In this document: positions 24,127-38,500 of the stretch, piece by piece
Layout: each line of letters begins with the position of its first letter
Numbering within the stretch: position 1 is the first letter of the stretch
Assembly (NCBI RefSeq): GCF_001039355.2
Contig: NW_019775428.1
Location: forward strand, 310,381-374,380
Length of the DNA: 64,000 bases
Source: Lingula anatina
Lineage: Eukaryota > Brachiopoda > Lingulata > Lingulida > Lingulidae
Direction: 5' to 3'
Made by a program: the position numbers and the translations under genes
The notes under the pieces: model-generated
Database searches by the model: none
Told to the model about the DNA's origin: nothing
Seen by the model: only the letters and a program-made list of their open reading frames with translations

Positions 24127-25648
24127 AGCTTGAATCTCAAACTAAAAACTGTATTTATTAAGGGAAAAAAATAAAACTAGATTCATTGAAATGTTTTAGT
24201 CACTTGCATAGAAGTTATATTTGTCTCAGTTACTGCAAAAATAATTCATATAATACAACATATGTTACGGTCAAGGCTCTTAAGCCTTACTTGCATTATT
24301 ATTAAAATTGCAAAGATAAGGGCTTAATTTGAAAAATTGTACCTCCTCTTGATGTAAACCAGCTGTCAGGAGAAACACCGAACTATCAATGCTCTTGCAA
24401 AAATCAACTTAGATATATTTTCTACTTCAGCCCAAGATAGTTTTAGAACAAAAACTGACCAGCTTCATTTAAATTTACAAATTTCAATTTATTTCTTCTG
24501 AGAACCTTTTCAATCAGAATCAGGATCCTTTCTGAAAACTTAACACCAACACCTACATGGCAAAGCACAGGTTATATGAATTTTTAAGAATTCATCTCAG
24601 CTCTAACTGATGAATTAATAATCCTATTGCGTCAATGGTTCACAGTCAGTTAGTAATGCAGAACCTGGTCACAGTTGAGAAGAAGTGTGCCTCAGAACTG
24701 AGATCTCCAGCAAGAAAGTCACCTGAAATTGCTGCTCTAAACGTGACAAGAAGCAATGCAGGAGAACAGAAAATGGAGACAAGTAAGTCATCGTTATGAA
24801 ATTATCATTGTAGTTTTATCAAATCGAATACTGAGTGCAATGACTTAAAATTGCTAAAATCCATTTTTGCCAGTCAATCAAATCGAATGTGGACAAATAG
24901 TGTACAGGAAAGGTTTTTGTCACTTCCAACTTTCCCAGTTACTTTATCTGACATGAGACATCATATGTTTCCAATACTCAATATGACGTGTCATCCACCA
25001 CCGTAAGAGGGTTAAACATAATTTCTTTATTGACACTATTTTCAATATAATTACAATTTCTAAGAATTCAGTGCCACTGCATATAAAAGACAGGGTTCCA
25101 GTCATGAAATCTTTTCTGTCAAATCCACATAACATAATTATGATTCTGAAGAAAGCAAAACTACACTCATACTATTCTTTTCTTATTTTAAGGTCAGGGT
25201 AAAATAATTAAGTCAGTGCCATGAAAATAGCCTTTGTTTTATCAATAAAACCTGGTATCTTCAAAATAATTAGACTTTCATATCAAGATGCTGGTAATTT
25301 AGCAGGAATAATTTTGGTCTGTTTAACCCTAAGTCCAGGAAATATGTCTCAGGTTCCCTTAAACATAATAGTAATTATGCTGGTATAATAGATGAGATAT
25401 GTCTGCATAATATATATTATATTTAATTTCTTTTTACAAAACCTGATGTATTTCTCCTATGACATAATGCATTCATGTTTAAGCAGATCACATCACCGAT
25501 TGAAACTTTTGTTGAAACCTTTAGTGATGTTTGCTTTCTGAGAAAAAAATCAGACCCAACAACTTTGAGCTAATTTATGTCCATCTTGTAGACCCATCGA
25601 TCAGACACTTTTGTGACGTCCCATGTGACATTCCCATCTCTCTCTGTT

Positions 25649-25786
25649 ACAGTCTCTCTCTCTCTCTCTCTTCATCTCCCTCTCTCTCTGTTAGTCTCTC
25701 TCTTTCTTCCCCCATCTCTCTCTCTCTCTTTTATTCTCTCTCTCTCTCTCTATCTCTCTCTCTGTTAGTCTCTCTTTCTTCTCCCA

Positions 25787-25824
<38 letters not shown>

Positions 25825-25847
25825 AGTTTCTCTTTCTTCTCCCATTT

Positions 25848-25895
<48 letters not shown>

Positions 25896-25947
25896 GTTAG
25901 TCTCTCTTTCTTCTCCCATCTCTCCCTCTCTCTCTCTCTCTCTCTCA
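25649..25947. repeat. CT-rich tract with higher-order repeat
   Basis: About 300 bases, almost pure pyrimidine on the plus strand. Within the CT runs, the block TCTGTTAGTCTCTCTTTCTT followed by CTCCCATCTCTCCC recurs. GTTAG appears at 25690, 25764, 25822 and 25896 (spacings 74, 58, 74). The Ser/Leu-rich and Arg/Glu-rich open frames across it are artefacts. Confidence 0.9.
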
Positions 25948-28900
25948 GGATACAATAAACCCTATCCTGGCATGGAAGTTGCTTAAGGTGAAGTTAATAG
26001 ACAAGAAGATCATTTAAATAGACCCACTGTTGACTTACTCCCCTAATCAATTAGGAACACCGCCTAAAAGTTCCCTGACATTTGCTTTAAGTGGGCCCTC
26101 ACCACACACAGACACACACTACTGCTCTTACATTTCACAATAATATTTTCTCAAATTTCTCAAAATGGGGAATCACTGCAGGAAAAACTTTTAAGGATAT
26201 TACCAAACACTGAAGGATGTTACCCCTTTCTGATCAAATAAAATAAAGTTACAATTAACCTTTTCCTAGATAGCATCTCCATTAGAGCAAGGTCCTGAGT
26301 AAATTCAATATTGGAAAAAGACAGCCTGGCATACCGTCAACAAATCCGACCAACATTTTTAAAAATTTCTTTAAAAATACTTCATGAACTATGCTCACAT
26401 TTACACAATATCTATTGAAATAAGTTCATCAGTTTGGCAAACTGATAAGATATAAAGATTACAGTGTGGATTGAAGATGTAAGAGTGCACTGCAATGTTC
26501 CTTAGGAGTACCTTAAAACTTTGTTAGTTTGTGATAAAGAACCTTCGTCTAATCTTTCCAATAGATATATTTTTGTAAAGATAATTTTATCCATTTTTCT
26601 TTTTCCATAAAGAAAAACTGTGCAGGTTTCATTCAATAACTTTAAGTTAGCAGTGGTGACCTTGATAACAAAACGCTAAAAATGCAAACTAAATCATTCT
26701 ATTACCATGCTTCTTTTAATAATATAGAAATGTCTTTCCACAGCTGTCACTGCTAACAGTGCAAAAACAGTTTTTTCCAACAGGTGAATGAACCATAACA
26801 CATGCTCTCATTATCATTTGTAAAACATGAGACTGACAACTAATAACACCACATTGCAATTACATAACAGAAAGTATTTTGTACTTTTTAGAAACAGATG
26901 GTGCTAGCACACGTATTAAACGACACAACGAACATGCAAACTAGCTGCATGTTTTTATTTTTTGATGGATATTCACTGATGCATAACTCTAATCAAAATT
27001 TCGAGCAAAATTTGATCCCTCAATAAAACAGGTTGCAAAATTAAAATCATCTAAAACTGAGTATCAACGACTGAAAGCTTAAAACGATGCATTTGAATGC
27101 TCATGAATCCTGAATCTAGGAAATCCTGAAGGGCAAAAAAAGCCCATTTGACCTTACGAATACCCTAAGATCCAGAAAAATCATAAATAAGGAATCTTCC
27201 TTTGACTACTGACTATATATACTACCTGACTTATATAAGTTATACACTGAATGCCTCATAGATTACTGTGAAAAGTAGCACCATATGAAAGCTGGCCTTT
27301 ATTTGCAGCCAAGGCTGGGTCTGGTGACTTCTGAAGTATGCTTCTTACTGCAGCTTAGTGCAAAGATGTTCCAGTATAAATCATTCTACCTTCAAACAAC
27401 AAGTGTGAACTTGGTTTGAAAAACAGGTGTTAAACATTTACGTCAAAATTAGGAAGCTTTATTTAATTATAATTATTTTACTTATGTCCTGTTCACATCT
27501 GAAACCAAGATAGACCAGGGACCTCAAACTGAACATTAGTCTATGTTTTTAGATCATAATTTAAGTCTACTTTGACTCAAGGGAAATCAGTAGTAACCCA
27601 ATTAAATGAACTATTGTACCTGTTCTATTAAAAAAAGACTTGGCATATGTTTTACACCAACAGTAAAATAAATTTAAATAAATAAATAAAACCGACATAT
27701 GATAACATGGCACCTGTTAAAAGCAAAAGATGGCAAAAACCACCAGTCTGTCGATCGAAATCAAAAATTGGCACAAAAAAAAAAAAAAAAAGAAGAAGAA
27801 AAGAAAAGAAATACACAATAATTTCTGATGTGTCCCACAGTGCCCAGCATAAATGGTCATCAGGCACTGGTCTTGTGTGGAGGGGAAGAATGCTAATAAA
27901 ACTGATATAAATAATGGTATCCATCGATTATGTCCAGCTATCGTCCAGCTTAATGAGGTTTCTAGTCCTCACAAATTTGTTTTAAATTAACTCCTCAATA
28001 AAAGGTAATTAGACATAAATTATGAAGTCGTGACACCATGACTAGTGACTTTTACAAACAACCACAATTCCTTTATAATCTTATCACCGTAAAACAAAGG
28101 CAGTAATTTGTGTACATGTGCAGTGAGAAACCCACATAAATAGGGACAGAAAGTGCAAATCCATGTCAATTGAGTTTACAAGACCATCACATTTGCATAG
28201 TAAATGACATTCTTTAGAACAGAAGTTTATAACAGTGATTTGTTAATGATGATGGATTCAAATATTTGAATCAACAATAAAATTTGGTTAAAATGATGAT
28301 CATTGTTTAATAATAATAAAAAAACAAACTGTGAACATCTATGCGTGTATACATGTAGCTTTTGGTCAACATTATAACGCCAGTCTATATTGTATACATT
28401 TAATTATATACTTAATAAATAAGTCACTGATTAATAATTACTAAACTGATAATAACTTTGAATTTCATAATAATTAAATAATAAGTAAGCAACACTTAGT
28501 CTCAGTAAATTTAAAGCTGCACCAGTAAAAAAAGTCCAAATTTTGTCACAAGCCATTATTTCTGTTTGTAGATTCTCAGACCCTGGTTGTGGAGTAGGCT
28601 AAGTTCTGGTACAGACTACAAGAAGTTCCTTTGGTCAGTGCTTGTGCTATTGCTGCTTTTTGTCTCAATCCCTTCTAGTCAGTTAGAGTAATGGACAATG
28701 TGTTAGAGAAGAAGACTGCAATGTGTTCTAAACAATCTCCCTGAATGTGTTAGAGGAGCTCCAGTTAAACACAATCAGTGAAGCCATCTCTCTATCCCAG
28801 CTGCCACATATCTTACACCATGTTTACTGTACCAGTTCTAGATGTTAAAACCCCCTTTATACTGAACAGTGTCCTTTCTGTGTCCTTTGTGCCTCCATCA

Positions 28901-29672
28901 AACTGGCATCGCAGTGGTCGTAGAAAGGAGGTACAAGCATTGCTTTGGTTACAGAATGAATGCTCAATGATCAGCTGGTAGTCAGCACATAAAGTAGTAT
29001 TATGACTATTATTATTTTTGCTCTAAAGCGGGGGCATACTATAGGGTGCAGAAAAGATGCCATTCAGTGTAAAGAAGGCCTAACTCTGATACTAAAAGAC
29101 ATTTTCTTAACCTAATAAACAAGCATTTGAAAGTGGGAAGAGGTCATTTCAAACACAATTCTATCCTTAATTTATACTGTACCAGCTGGGTAGTGAGTAA
29201 GGGGCAGTGTAAAGTGATCTCAAATGTGAAGCAAATGAGAATACCTTCATGAATTAATTCAACAATCAACAAGTTGAACAAGGAAACGAAAAGAAGTCTA
29301 TTTTTTTCTCTCCAGTAGTTAAGATATTTATAGTATAAATATGCCAGTGAGATCCACAGTTCTAGATGGTTTATATTACAAATGCTAACACCACTAACCC
29401 TCCATCTACACAGCAGTATTTCCAATTCAAATAGGTGAACTAACTATTGTGAAATACTACCAGTAGAAGGGCATTTGTGGGGAACATATGGCATCTTAAT
29501 TTAATAAAACTTTTTATTCCAACACTTTTTTTATAATAGGTTTTGTTTTTCAATGCCTCTTGTGTAGAGAAAGATGGTAAAAAGTAAATGCTTTCTTGAG
29601 ACATAAAGTAAATTTCCTTAAATTTTTAATACACAGTAGAGAAAATTATTTCAGCACTACCTAGCATTTAAA

Positions 29673-29782
<110 letters not shown>

Positions 29783-31860
29783 CCCATCCTCAGTGACCAG
29801 ACCCTGTTTTTTTTTTTTTTTTTCAAAGTTAACAAAACCCCACAGCTGCTGGGTTCCAGGAAGATTGAATTACAAATCTGAATATTGAATTCCACTATCA
29901 ATGGATCAATACTTCCAATTCAAACACACGCAACAAAAGCAAATACAAACACCCACAATCAACAATGGAGTCATAGCCGAGTCACGGTTTACGTACGTGA
30001 CACCAATACAGCAAGGGACCTGAGGGACGGCAAAAAGGGTTAATGAAGTTTACAGAAAGTTTTTCCTACCACTATAAATCCAGTGTATGGATTAACTTAA
30101 AGAACAAAACATATTGTTGACATCGATTTTGGACTTCCCCTGACGAGGATGCTTGTCCTTGTTAAAATAATATAAATAAATACTACAAAAACAACAGTAA
30201 AAAGTCAATGCAGAACACGTGCATCAGCAATTACCTGATGCAATGGAGGTTGACCTCACCATGGAGTTTTTTTTTTTTATCAATCAGCTCATGCTGAATT
30301 ACAGAAGTTACTGAAGCACAATGGTGTGCTGCTCTTTTGTCATCCTATCAGCGTCAGCACCATCAAGTTCCTGACAGTATCTTGCTCACAATGACAATGA
30401 CAATGCATTTTTTAAGTCTGTTTGTATAAACACCATCCCACCATCTTTAACCTAGCAGGAATCAGTTTCCAAAGCAAGTAAGTACCAGTTTTCACAATAC
30501 ATAAGTGGTTGATAAAAAAATTAATCATTTTTAAGAGACTAAACAAGTTCTTTTATGGAACCTGATGTTTTGACTCTCCCTCAGAGCACCTTGGTCACAT
30601 GGCTGACATGGTGATGCCATGTCCAGGCCTGTAGCCATGGGGTTCATGGGTCTAAATGAGCCCTGTTTTTTGCTGGGACAAAGTTCCCTATGGGTAAAAT
30701 TTTCTCTAGGTACACAAAGGTTTGATGGTAAAAGATACACTTTTTCAGAAAAAGAACCCCCCTTTTGAAATTGTTGGCTACGGGGCTAATGCCTAACAGG
30801 TAGAAAACAGGGTTATCATCACCATTACAGAAGAGATGGTTAAAAAACTTATTTCACCATATAAATATGGTGTTTATTCCATGTATTTCCACTCCTGCCC
30901 CCCACCATCCAAATCTTGAACACTCCCAAAGTTGCTGTTAGACCTCACCTAGGACCACAGGGACTGAAATTATCACTAGCACATGATTAGGCCATGTTTT
31001 TTTTCTTTTTTTCTTTTTCACACCCAGAGACAATTTTCCAGGTATTGTTTCCATCCATTCCAGAAACAATCCAATCTACATAAGTACCATTTAACACCAC
31101 CAGATTATATGAAAATTACTGAAATTTCCCCCAGAGTTTCCAACCTCTCAATACATGTGTGTGTGTGCTGGGGCATTCTACCAGTACTTCTTCATGCATT
31201 ACAAATATTATTACAGTATTCAACGGCAAATTTGCACCTTTTATCACCATGTTGCAGAAAACAAAGGTTAATTGTAAGTGAATACTAATTATGCCATTAT
31301 ATGTGTAATTAACTTATTAAAAAATAACACAACTGTAAGCACAAATAACTGAAATTAATTGACTGATTTGGTTCTTTTTTAAGTCAAAATCATTCAAATG
31401 ACCTTTAACTACAGCGTATAAATTTTGACATTTTCTATTCTTCCTCTTTCTTTTATTTCAAAGTCAATTTCAATCAACAAGATAATTGTATTTACATCAC
31501 TATTTCATAGACTTCCGCCAAAGATTCTGCTAATAGAAACTTGTAGAGTACATTTGCACTTATCAATAATTAGACTAATTATCAGCAGCATGGCATACTG
31601 TCATCTTAACTCCTACTCAACACCTCAGTTAATTGAGGAGAATAATGTTTGAAGGATGGGTGATTCTTTAATTGCACGCCACTTAAAGAGGCCAACATTA
31701 CAGCAACGCAATTTCTCAATTAGTGGTAACGGCTGTAGCTTTTAATAGACAAAACTTTGCTTGCTTGGTGCATACAGCACAGAGATGATTAAATTATGTG
31801 CAATAATAGCTTTCAGACTGATACAGTTGCTTCAAGTATGTGGCTGAACTTCAGTTTGAA

Positions 31861-31875
31861 GGGGGGGGGGGGGGG
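31861..31875. repeat. Poly-G run
   Basis: Fifteen G followed by AGAGA. Confidence 0.9.
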
Positions 31876-32015
31876 AGAGAAACCGAAAATTACTTTATTA
31901 AACAAGTACCCATTTCAAACATCAATAGATTGGTCAAAATTAGCCCTGATGTTGAAATGACATATATTACTAATAATTAATCAAATGTGCAAAATCAAAG
32001 GTGGCCTTTTTTGAC

Positions 32016-32037
32016 AAAAAAAAAAAAAAAAAAAAAA
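32016..32037. repeat. Poly-A run
   Basis: Twenty-two A. No retroposed gene or SINE body is recognised upstream. Confidence 0.9.
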
Positions 32038-34409
32038 TTGCACGCAATGTGTTTCTGCAAGAGGCAATGCAATTCATGTGACCAACTTTACATTGCAAAA
32101 TACCTTCCCATTGCAAGGACTAAACAGTCACTGTTTTATAAATAATTAACCCCAGCTTTAAAAAAACATTTGATGCTTTAACACATTTTGCCTGAAACTG
32201 TGTAGCCATCAGTATATATGGGATCTAAAACCTCTAAAAATAATGTCGTTATAGAAAAGTTGAGTTTCTGCCACTAATAACGCCTGCCTAGAGTGCAGTT
32301 ATCCTGGGACAAACAATTCACTGTTTTCAGGATCAAAAATAGTTTGCTTTATGCATCGCCTACTCACACTGATCAATTATATCCAGGGGAGACAACACAG
32401 TAATGGGGTATTTGTTAAGTCTGATCTGTGAGGCGGACTAAAACAAAATGTCAGAACACTTGTTGTTGAGTGAAAAAGTGTGTGGAATGTCAGGTACCAG
32501 AGACGTATGGTTGGTAAATCAGGCAATGATTCACGGCCTCCAGGTCATCTTTCAACCACCAATCTACGGCCATAATGGAAGCCATGGATAAAAACTTTTT
32601 TTTTAAATCTATCATCTTCTTTTCTTTATTCACTTCTATACCATACCATTTCCCACCTGAGGGAACATATTCTTAATAACCGTTCACTGGCCATTTGACC
32701 TCTTCTCAAACAAACTGACCAGAAGGTCACAGATCAAGGTCAATGGCTACTCAATTCTCGGCTGTTTATGTCATTTCCAGTGTTCATCAGTCTATAGAAC
32801 ATTCCCAGGTGCCTATCAACTATCAGAATATCTGGCAGTCAGTTTGTCCAACACTTGGTCAAATTTCTAGAGCAAGTTTGTTGTCCAGAATTAGACAGTT
32901 GATAAAATTTAATGAATTCCTTATAGAAAAGATTTTATGTTACAATTCCTTCTCCGCCCTTTATACAGTTTGTTTGTATTAAAAAATCCAAAAAAGTCTT
33001 AGAATAAAAATAGAGATAAGGACTGCAGAAATGGGACGGGCAAAAGAAGAAACTAATGGGATGAGATAAAATAAGCAAAAAACTGCAGATCTAATTGGCC
33101 GACTCACTCCATTTCAAATTAATTAAAGCCAAAAGACTTTCCATTCATCTCTTTTCCCACCCACCTCCAATAAAAAGATGGAAAAATTTAGCTAAAATGA
33201 TTATATGCAACACCTCCTACTCACGCCACATCATTTTTAGCACACGGTAAAAAATATACATGTTGGTATGAGTTAAAAATAATATCAATCCACCTAAGGC
33301 ATTGCCACCTCATCTGACAAAAACCAACATCCTCATTTTTCTCTTCCCTTCTCCTGCGATTTCTAATTCACGCATTCACGGGGAAAGTGTGTTAAAATTC
33401 CAGGAAAACCAGAACAAAGTGCACGTTTAACGCCTCCAGACAGGCAGTGAATCAAGGCTAATATTATTAAATGAACAATGATAGCGTGCAGAGGTTGGAC
33501 ATTCAGCTGAATGGCTCTAGGAAGTAAGGTGAATATTGACAACACGGCATGTAGTGATAACTAAGTTCAAACAAATTGACAAAATTATGATCTCAAATAT
33601 GAGTATGAGATAAATTTTTTTAAAAAGTAACTATTGAAGTGTTAAAAAGTGACCATGTCTAAGCATTTTTTAATAAATAACGGATTAAATAAGTAAAAAT
33701 TATGTTAGAATAAGTAGGTCATTTAAATGTTATGAATAATTACCGTACTGTTAATTTTTCCATGTCCCAGTAGAAATGAAAATGACCACAAAGAGGGAAG
33801 ACTAGAGAATGAAAATAGAGGGCGTGGGACAAATTACTTGTTTTACTGGCTACCAGGGAGGAAATAAAGACTAACATCCAAACATAAAGTAAAATATAGA
33901 AGAGTGGGGAAGTGGAAATGTTTTCATGAGCATAAATGGAAGGGAAAACCAGAAACGAGTAGAACACATGGTTGATTATATCCCATAGTTTGTAGAAGGC
34001 AGAAGCACATATCTATAACAGAAATACTAATAATTATCATTACAACTAAAAATTACAAACAAATTGTAATAATAATTGTGTATGAAAGGAAATGCAAAAT
34101 GCTAATTGTAACATGAAATCAACTTTAGATTCAAAAGAATAATGGCTGGAACATACACTGCATTTCTTCACTTTACTTTCAAGGACAAACATAGCTAGTT
34201 CAACAAGGAAGCAATCTCATGCTCAAAATTCAAGATGCAATTTTAGGGGAAAAAAACAAAAAAAAACCACTTTGTGTAGAAGCACTGCCATGTACAGAGC
34301 TTCAAAATCAGACACATCAGTTTCACTCTTAGATACTTCACAAATGGTAATTGGCACAGAAGAAAAAAACTGCCAATCTAATGATTACATCCACTTAGGA
34401 CAAGATAAC

Positions 34410-34472
34410 CGTTATCTCATCTTATCAGGGTAATTTGGCACGTTATCTCATCTTATCAGGGTAATTTGGCAC
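34410..34472. repeat. 31-bp tandem duplication
   Basis: Two apparently identical adjacent copies begin CGTTATCTCATCTTATCAGG at 34410 and 34441. The perfect identity suggests a recent duplication. Confidence 0.9.
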
Positions 34473-34606
34473 GAGGCCTGTGTCTGGCAATATCATTATC
34501 TAACACCCTTTCTGACAACGCCAGCAGTTACCAACTGCTAATAATAGACTGAAGGTCCCACATACAGTATTTGTACACAAATTTCACAAAACCTAACCTT
34601 TTCTCA

Positions 34607-34610
<4 letters not shown>

Positions 34611-34694
<84 letters not shown>
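34611..34694. repeat. (AT)n microsatellite, 84 bp
   Basis: Uninterrupted AT dinucleotide run. Confidence 0.97.
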
Positions 34695-34696
<2 letters not shown>

Positions 34697-35467
34697 TTTT
34701 CTCTAATATTTTATACTTTCAGTAATCCACTCAAATATACTAGCTAAGATGAATCCTTATAAATCTTCAATTTAGCTCAGTTAAAACTTAAATTTATGGT
34801 TTCAGGCAAGTATGCAATAACTGATTTCATTCAAATCTGGAGAACAATTACAGTACTTCTGGGTAATTCTCCAATTACAACACTTATTTTTTTCCTTCTA
34901 AATCTAATCCAGGGGCTAGAAGACCCTAAGGGATACTCTCAAATCAGTTCATTTTTATAGCACTAAACTTGGCTGTTAAACCAAGTCTACTGCCAGGCTT
35001 TTGTTCAACCTTTACTTCTAATAAATGTTCCCCAATGGCCGAGTTGTTATCAGTTCCTTTTTTTATCCCCCTCCTACACTTCCTGTTTCTATCCTCAAGT
35101 GTCACACCACAACACAAAGTGATCTTCTGCCAGCAGCAGATGGAGATCACTTTAGCTCAATTAGGTTTCAATTATGTTGACAGAATTTTCACCAGCAAAT
35201 AAACTGATCAGTAAACAAGCGAACAGATAAAGAATATAACAAATGTAATGAATTAAGAATGGAAAACTTAAATTGCAACAAATAAATATATGTTATTAAT
35301 AATAAAAAAGTAAATTAATTATAATAAAATGGAAATAATTATTATAATAAAGTATGGATTTCTAACAGTAGGCAGCCTATCTAATCCCCATGTACACCCA
35401 CCAGCAGGGTTTTAAGGCCACTGACTGGGTCAGCTTGTGTGAAGTTATGGTCAGCTAAGACACAAGA

Positions 35468-35619
35468 TAATACAGACATGAGCCTAGGTTTCAAAAAAAG
35501 AAAAAAAAAACTGAACATTTAACATGACAGATCTTGACAAATCTCAAGAACCATCAGAATTTAATTAAAAAATGCAGAATTTTGTGTTTCCACAGAAAAA
35601 AACTCATGTCTGATAATAA
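35468..35619. mobile_element. MITE-like palindromic element, family C copy 2
   Basis: The left end contains ACAGACATGAGCCTAGGTTT. The right end, reverse complemented, reads TATCAGACATGAGTTTT. It shares end sequences, the A-rich left interior and the general layout with the 778-944 element. Non-coding, about 150 bp. Confidence 0.5.
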
Positions 35620-38480
35620 CTCAGCTGACCAGGTAACAGATTTTTGGTCTATTTTAGTTCTGGTGTGAATGCATCCGATTTAACTTAGGCACGAAAGAGA
35701 AAACTACAGTTCCACGCACAGTAATTTGCTGAATATCTGCGCAGACAGGTTAAGTGTCTCCGTGGGAAATCTTAGAATTAGACTCTAGTCCATTATCCAT
35801 TCCATTTTATGCCATGGAAAAAAAAGTTCTCTTGGATAACACCAAGCCGTTGTTACGTTTCTAGAGACTCACTCCAATCTGTGTGATCTCTACCTTTATT
35901 CTGTACAATCCAGGTATTGGTGTCACTGGTCCACTTCTTTCTGCTGACTATATGTTCTACTCTACACTACTTCTGACTACTTCATGTGAAGACACAAGAC
36001 TCTAATGTGACAGTATATTGCNAAAAAAAAAAAAGAAAAAATTAAAAAAAAAAAGGAAGACCAGAATATGCTTCTCCAAAATCAACATGTTGCCCCATGA
36101 AGACCTTCACAATCAGTTTTATCATTGTGTTTTACCAATTTACTCCAACAAATTCTCTCCAGTGACCAATTCTTCAGCATCAAAAGCACAGATAAGACGT
36201 AGCATGAGAATGAAATGGGAACATATAGATTCCAGACTCGGTCATTTTGTCATTGAAATGTTGTCTGGGAGGGCACAACTTCAGTTAGCAGTCTGAAAGA
36301 AAATCACTATAAGAAAAATTTTTAGACAAACTGTTTTAGTACCAGCATAAAAACTGATTTCATTTTTAAATAATCTTTTATCTCTCTGTAAAATCCTTAT
36401 TTTACCAGTCAGCAGACTCTCTTGTGACCTATTCTTCAGTATAAAAAGCCCTGAGAGAAACAATCAAGAGAATTATACAAATACAACAACCATTCCTGAG
36501 AGATCACTTTATCATCACACTGGTGCAGGAGCTTCAAATCTGTAGTGCTCAGAAATGAAAATCAACTCTTTCTTTGGTCTGTTTCCCAGACTAGACAGAG
36601 CTGGCTTTGTTAACAATGCCCACTTTTCTTCATTTGTAGTTCTTTTTGGAAACAAAAGCAAAAAGGCAGTGCTCTTAAGTAAATGCCTCATTTTGCAGCA
36701 GTGAAGTACAAATAATACAAATAATACAGTACCATGTAAATTGCCATTTCAAAATGCAATAAATTACAACTCCCCTTTTTTCTAAATAAGAAGTGAAACT
36801 TTTAGGTATACATTTTGGAAAACTTTTTTTTTTAATTTTCTAATCCTTTATTCATTGAACAACAGCAAATTGGAGCCAATTCAATCAGTGTCATTGTACG
36901 TAAATGTCTGTCTTTTCCTTTGATCTATGTACCCATAAAGATAGTTGAACTGTTAACAAAAGTTTTAAGGCTTTGTGAATCCTCATAGCAGTCACTGATT
37001 GATGTTGCCCTTACTGTCTACCCAGATAAAAGGTAAAGGCATTTTCTGAGCAGTTTAAGTCCTCTTACTAAGAAAGTGTGATTCATAAACACTTAAATCA
37101 TACATTTTTAATGAAAAAAAATCCATGAGTATTAAATGTGCATACATAAAAATAATTGAATGAATGAATGAATGAATGACCTAAACTCCAGATTCACTTG
37201 AAGCCGTGGTTAACAGCCAGTTTCCATGTCAACAGGAACCTCATCTGCATGCATTCAGCATTCAGTTCATTTCACGGTTCCTTCGCCATTTCTAATTTTA
37301 TCCTGTAGCGACTGTAATGACGTCAATAAGGCTGCTGTTTGTATAATTAGTTGGTGAGGAACAAGACAACGATATCCAAGAACACAAAAATAAGACTTTC
37401 ATTAACCATATTGAGCAAAGATAAAGAAAATGAAAGTCCCCAAGGAAAAATGCCAGGAACTTGCCTAAATTATGTCTGCAACGAGAATGCATCTCTTCCT
37501 AACAGCCATTTCTTTTGCTAAGTTTTTGTAAGTAATTCAAATTATATAACATTTAATCAATACAAAAAATATTCTTAAATATTAGGAAAATTATCTTTAT
37601 AATAATTCTTCCTGCCAATTGGGAAAATTATCTTTCGAATAATTTTTCAAGACAACTGAATGAAAACCTTCACAAGCCTTCACTTAAAAGTACTGGTTTT
37701 AATAAAGTAACGAGGGCATATATGACAACTAAATTTACTTCTCCAACATCTGCTCATACAGACGTTTTAATTTTTAAGCTGCTCAAAATATTCCCATCAT
37801 TAACAGCACAAGTACCAATGCCATTTCCTCTGAGAGACATTTTCATTGCCAATGAAACATTCACAATTTCCAGCAAATTAAAAGTACTTTCTCACCTTGT
37901 CTGTTATAAAGGTGTCTGCCAATTCAGTGCAAACAGTTTACAGCAGACATCTGCCTCTTAGTCCAAAAATATTTAACAGATCACGTAATCTGTGTAACTT
38001 TTCACCTCCATAAATCTTCTGCCTTATGCAACTACAGGGTGTGTCATGTGCAGAAAGTGGCTTTATTTGTACCCAAACTTGTCACCAAATATATAGTGTT
38101 TTTTTGGGGGATTCGTTTCATCTGGATCTTCAATTATAAGAAGTTTTTTTTTTTCAAATTATGATGACTCTTAGAGTTCAAAACATTTACAGAAAATAAA
38201 ACTGATTTTCAGTTTGTGTGCTTTTTATGTCTGTTTGATTACATACAGTTTACTCAATGGGGTTGCCTTTTGCTCGTTAATTTGGTAATAGTGGCAGATT
38301 TAAGCAGTCTGTGGCATTCAGTATGCATGCAAAAAAAAAGGGACCAAATGTACCTACACATACACTGGGCTTATTTGCTGATAAAATGACTTTTTGCCTT
38401 ATCAATACCTGGAACTTCATCGATAAAAAATCAGGCTAAAGCACAATTATTATTTCACTCTATATTTCTCATTGTCAAGT

Positions 38481-38500
38481 AAAAAAAAAAAAAAAAAAAA
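38481..38500. repeat. Poly-A run
   Basis: Twenty A, with no recognisable retroelement attached. Confidence 0.9.

Noticed and set aside
25531-25986. 151-codon Ser/Leu-rich open frame and its Arg/Glu-rich reverse shadow
   Set aside because: Translation of a CT microsatellite.
35640-35670. GGTCTATTTTAG...GTGTGAATGCA resembling stretches near 11450 and 47500
   Set aside because: Similarity is short and ends could not be defined, so I did not call a fourth family.
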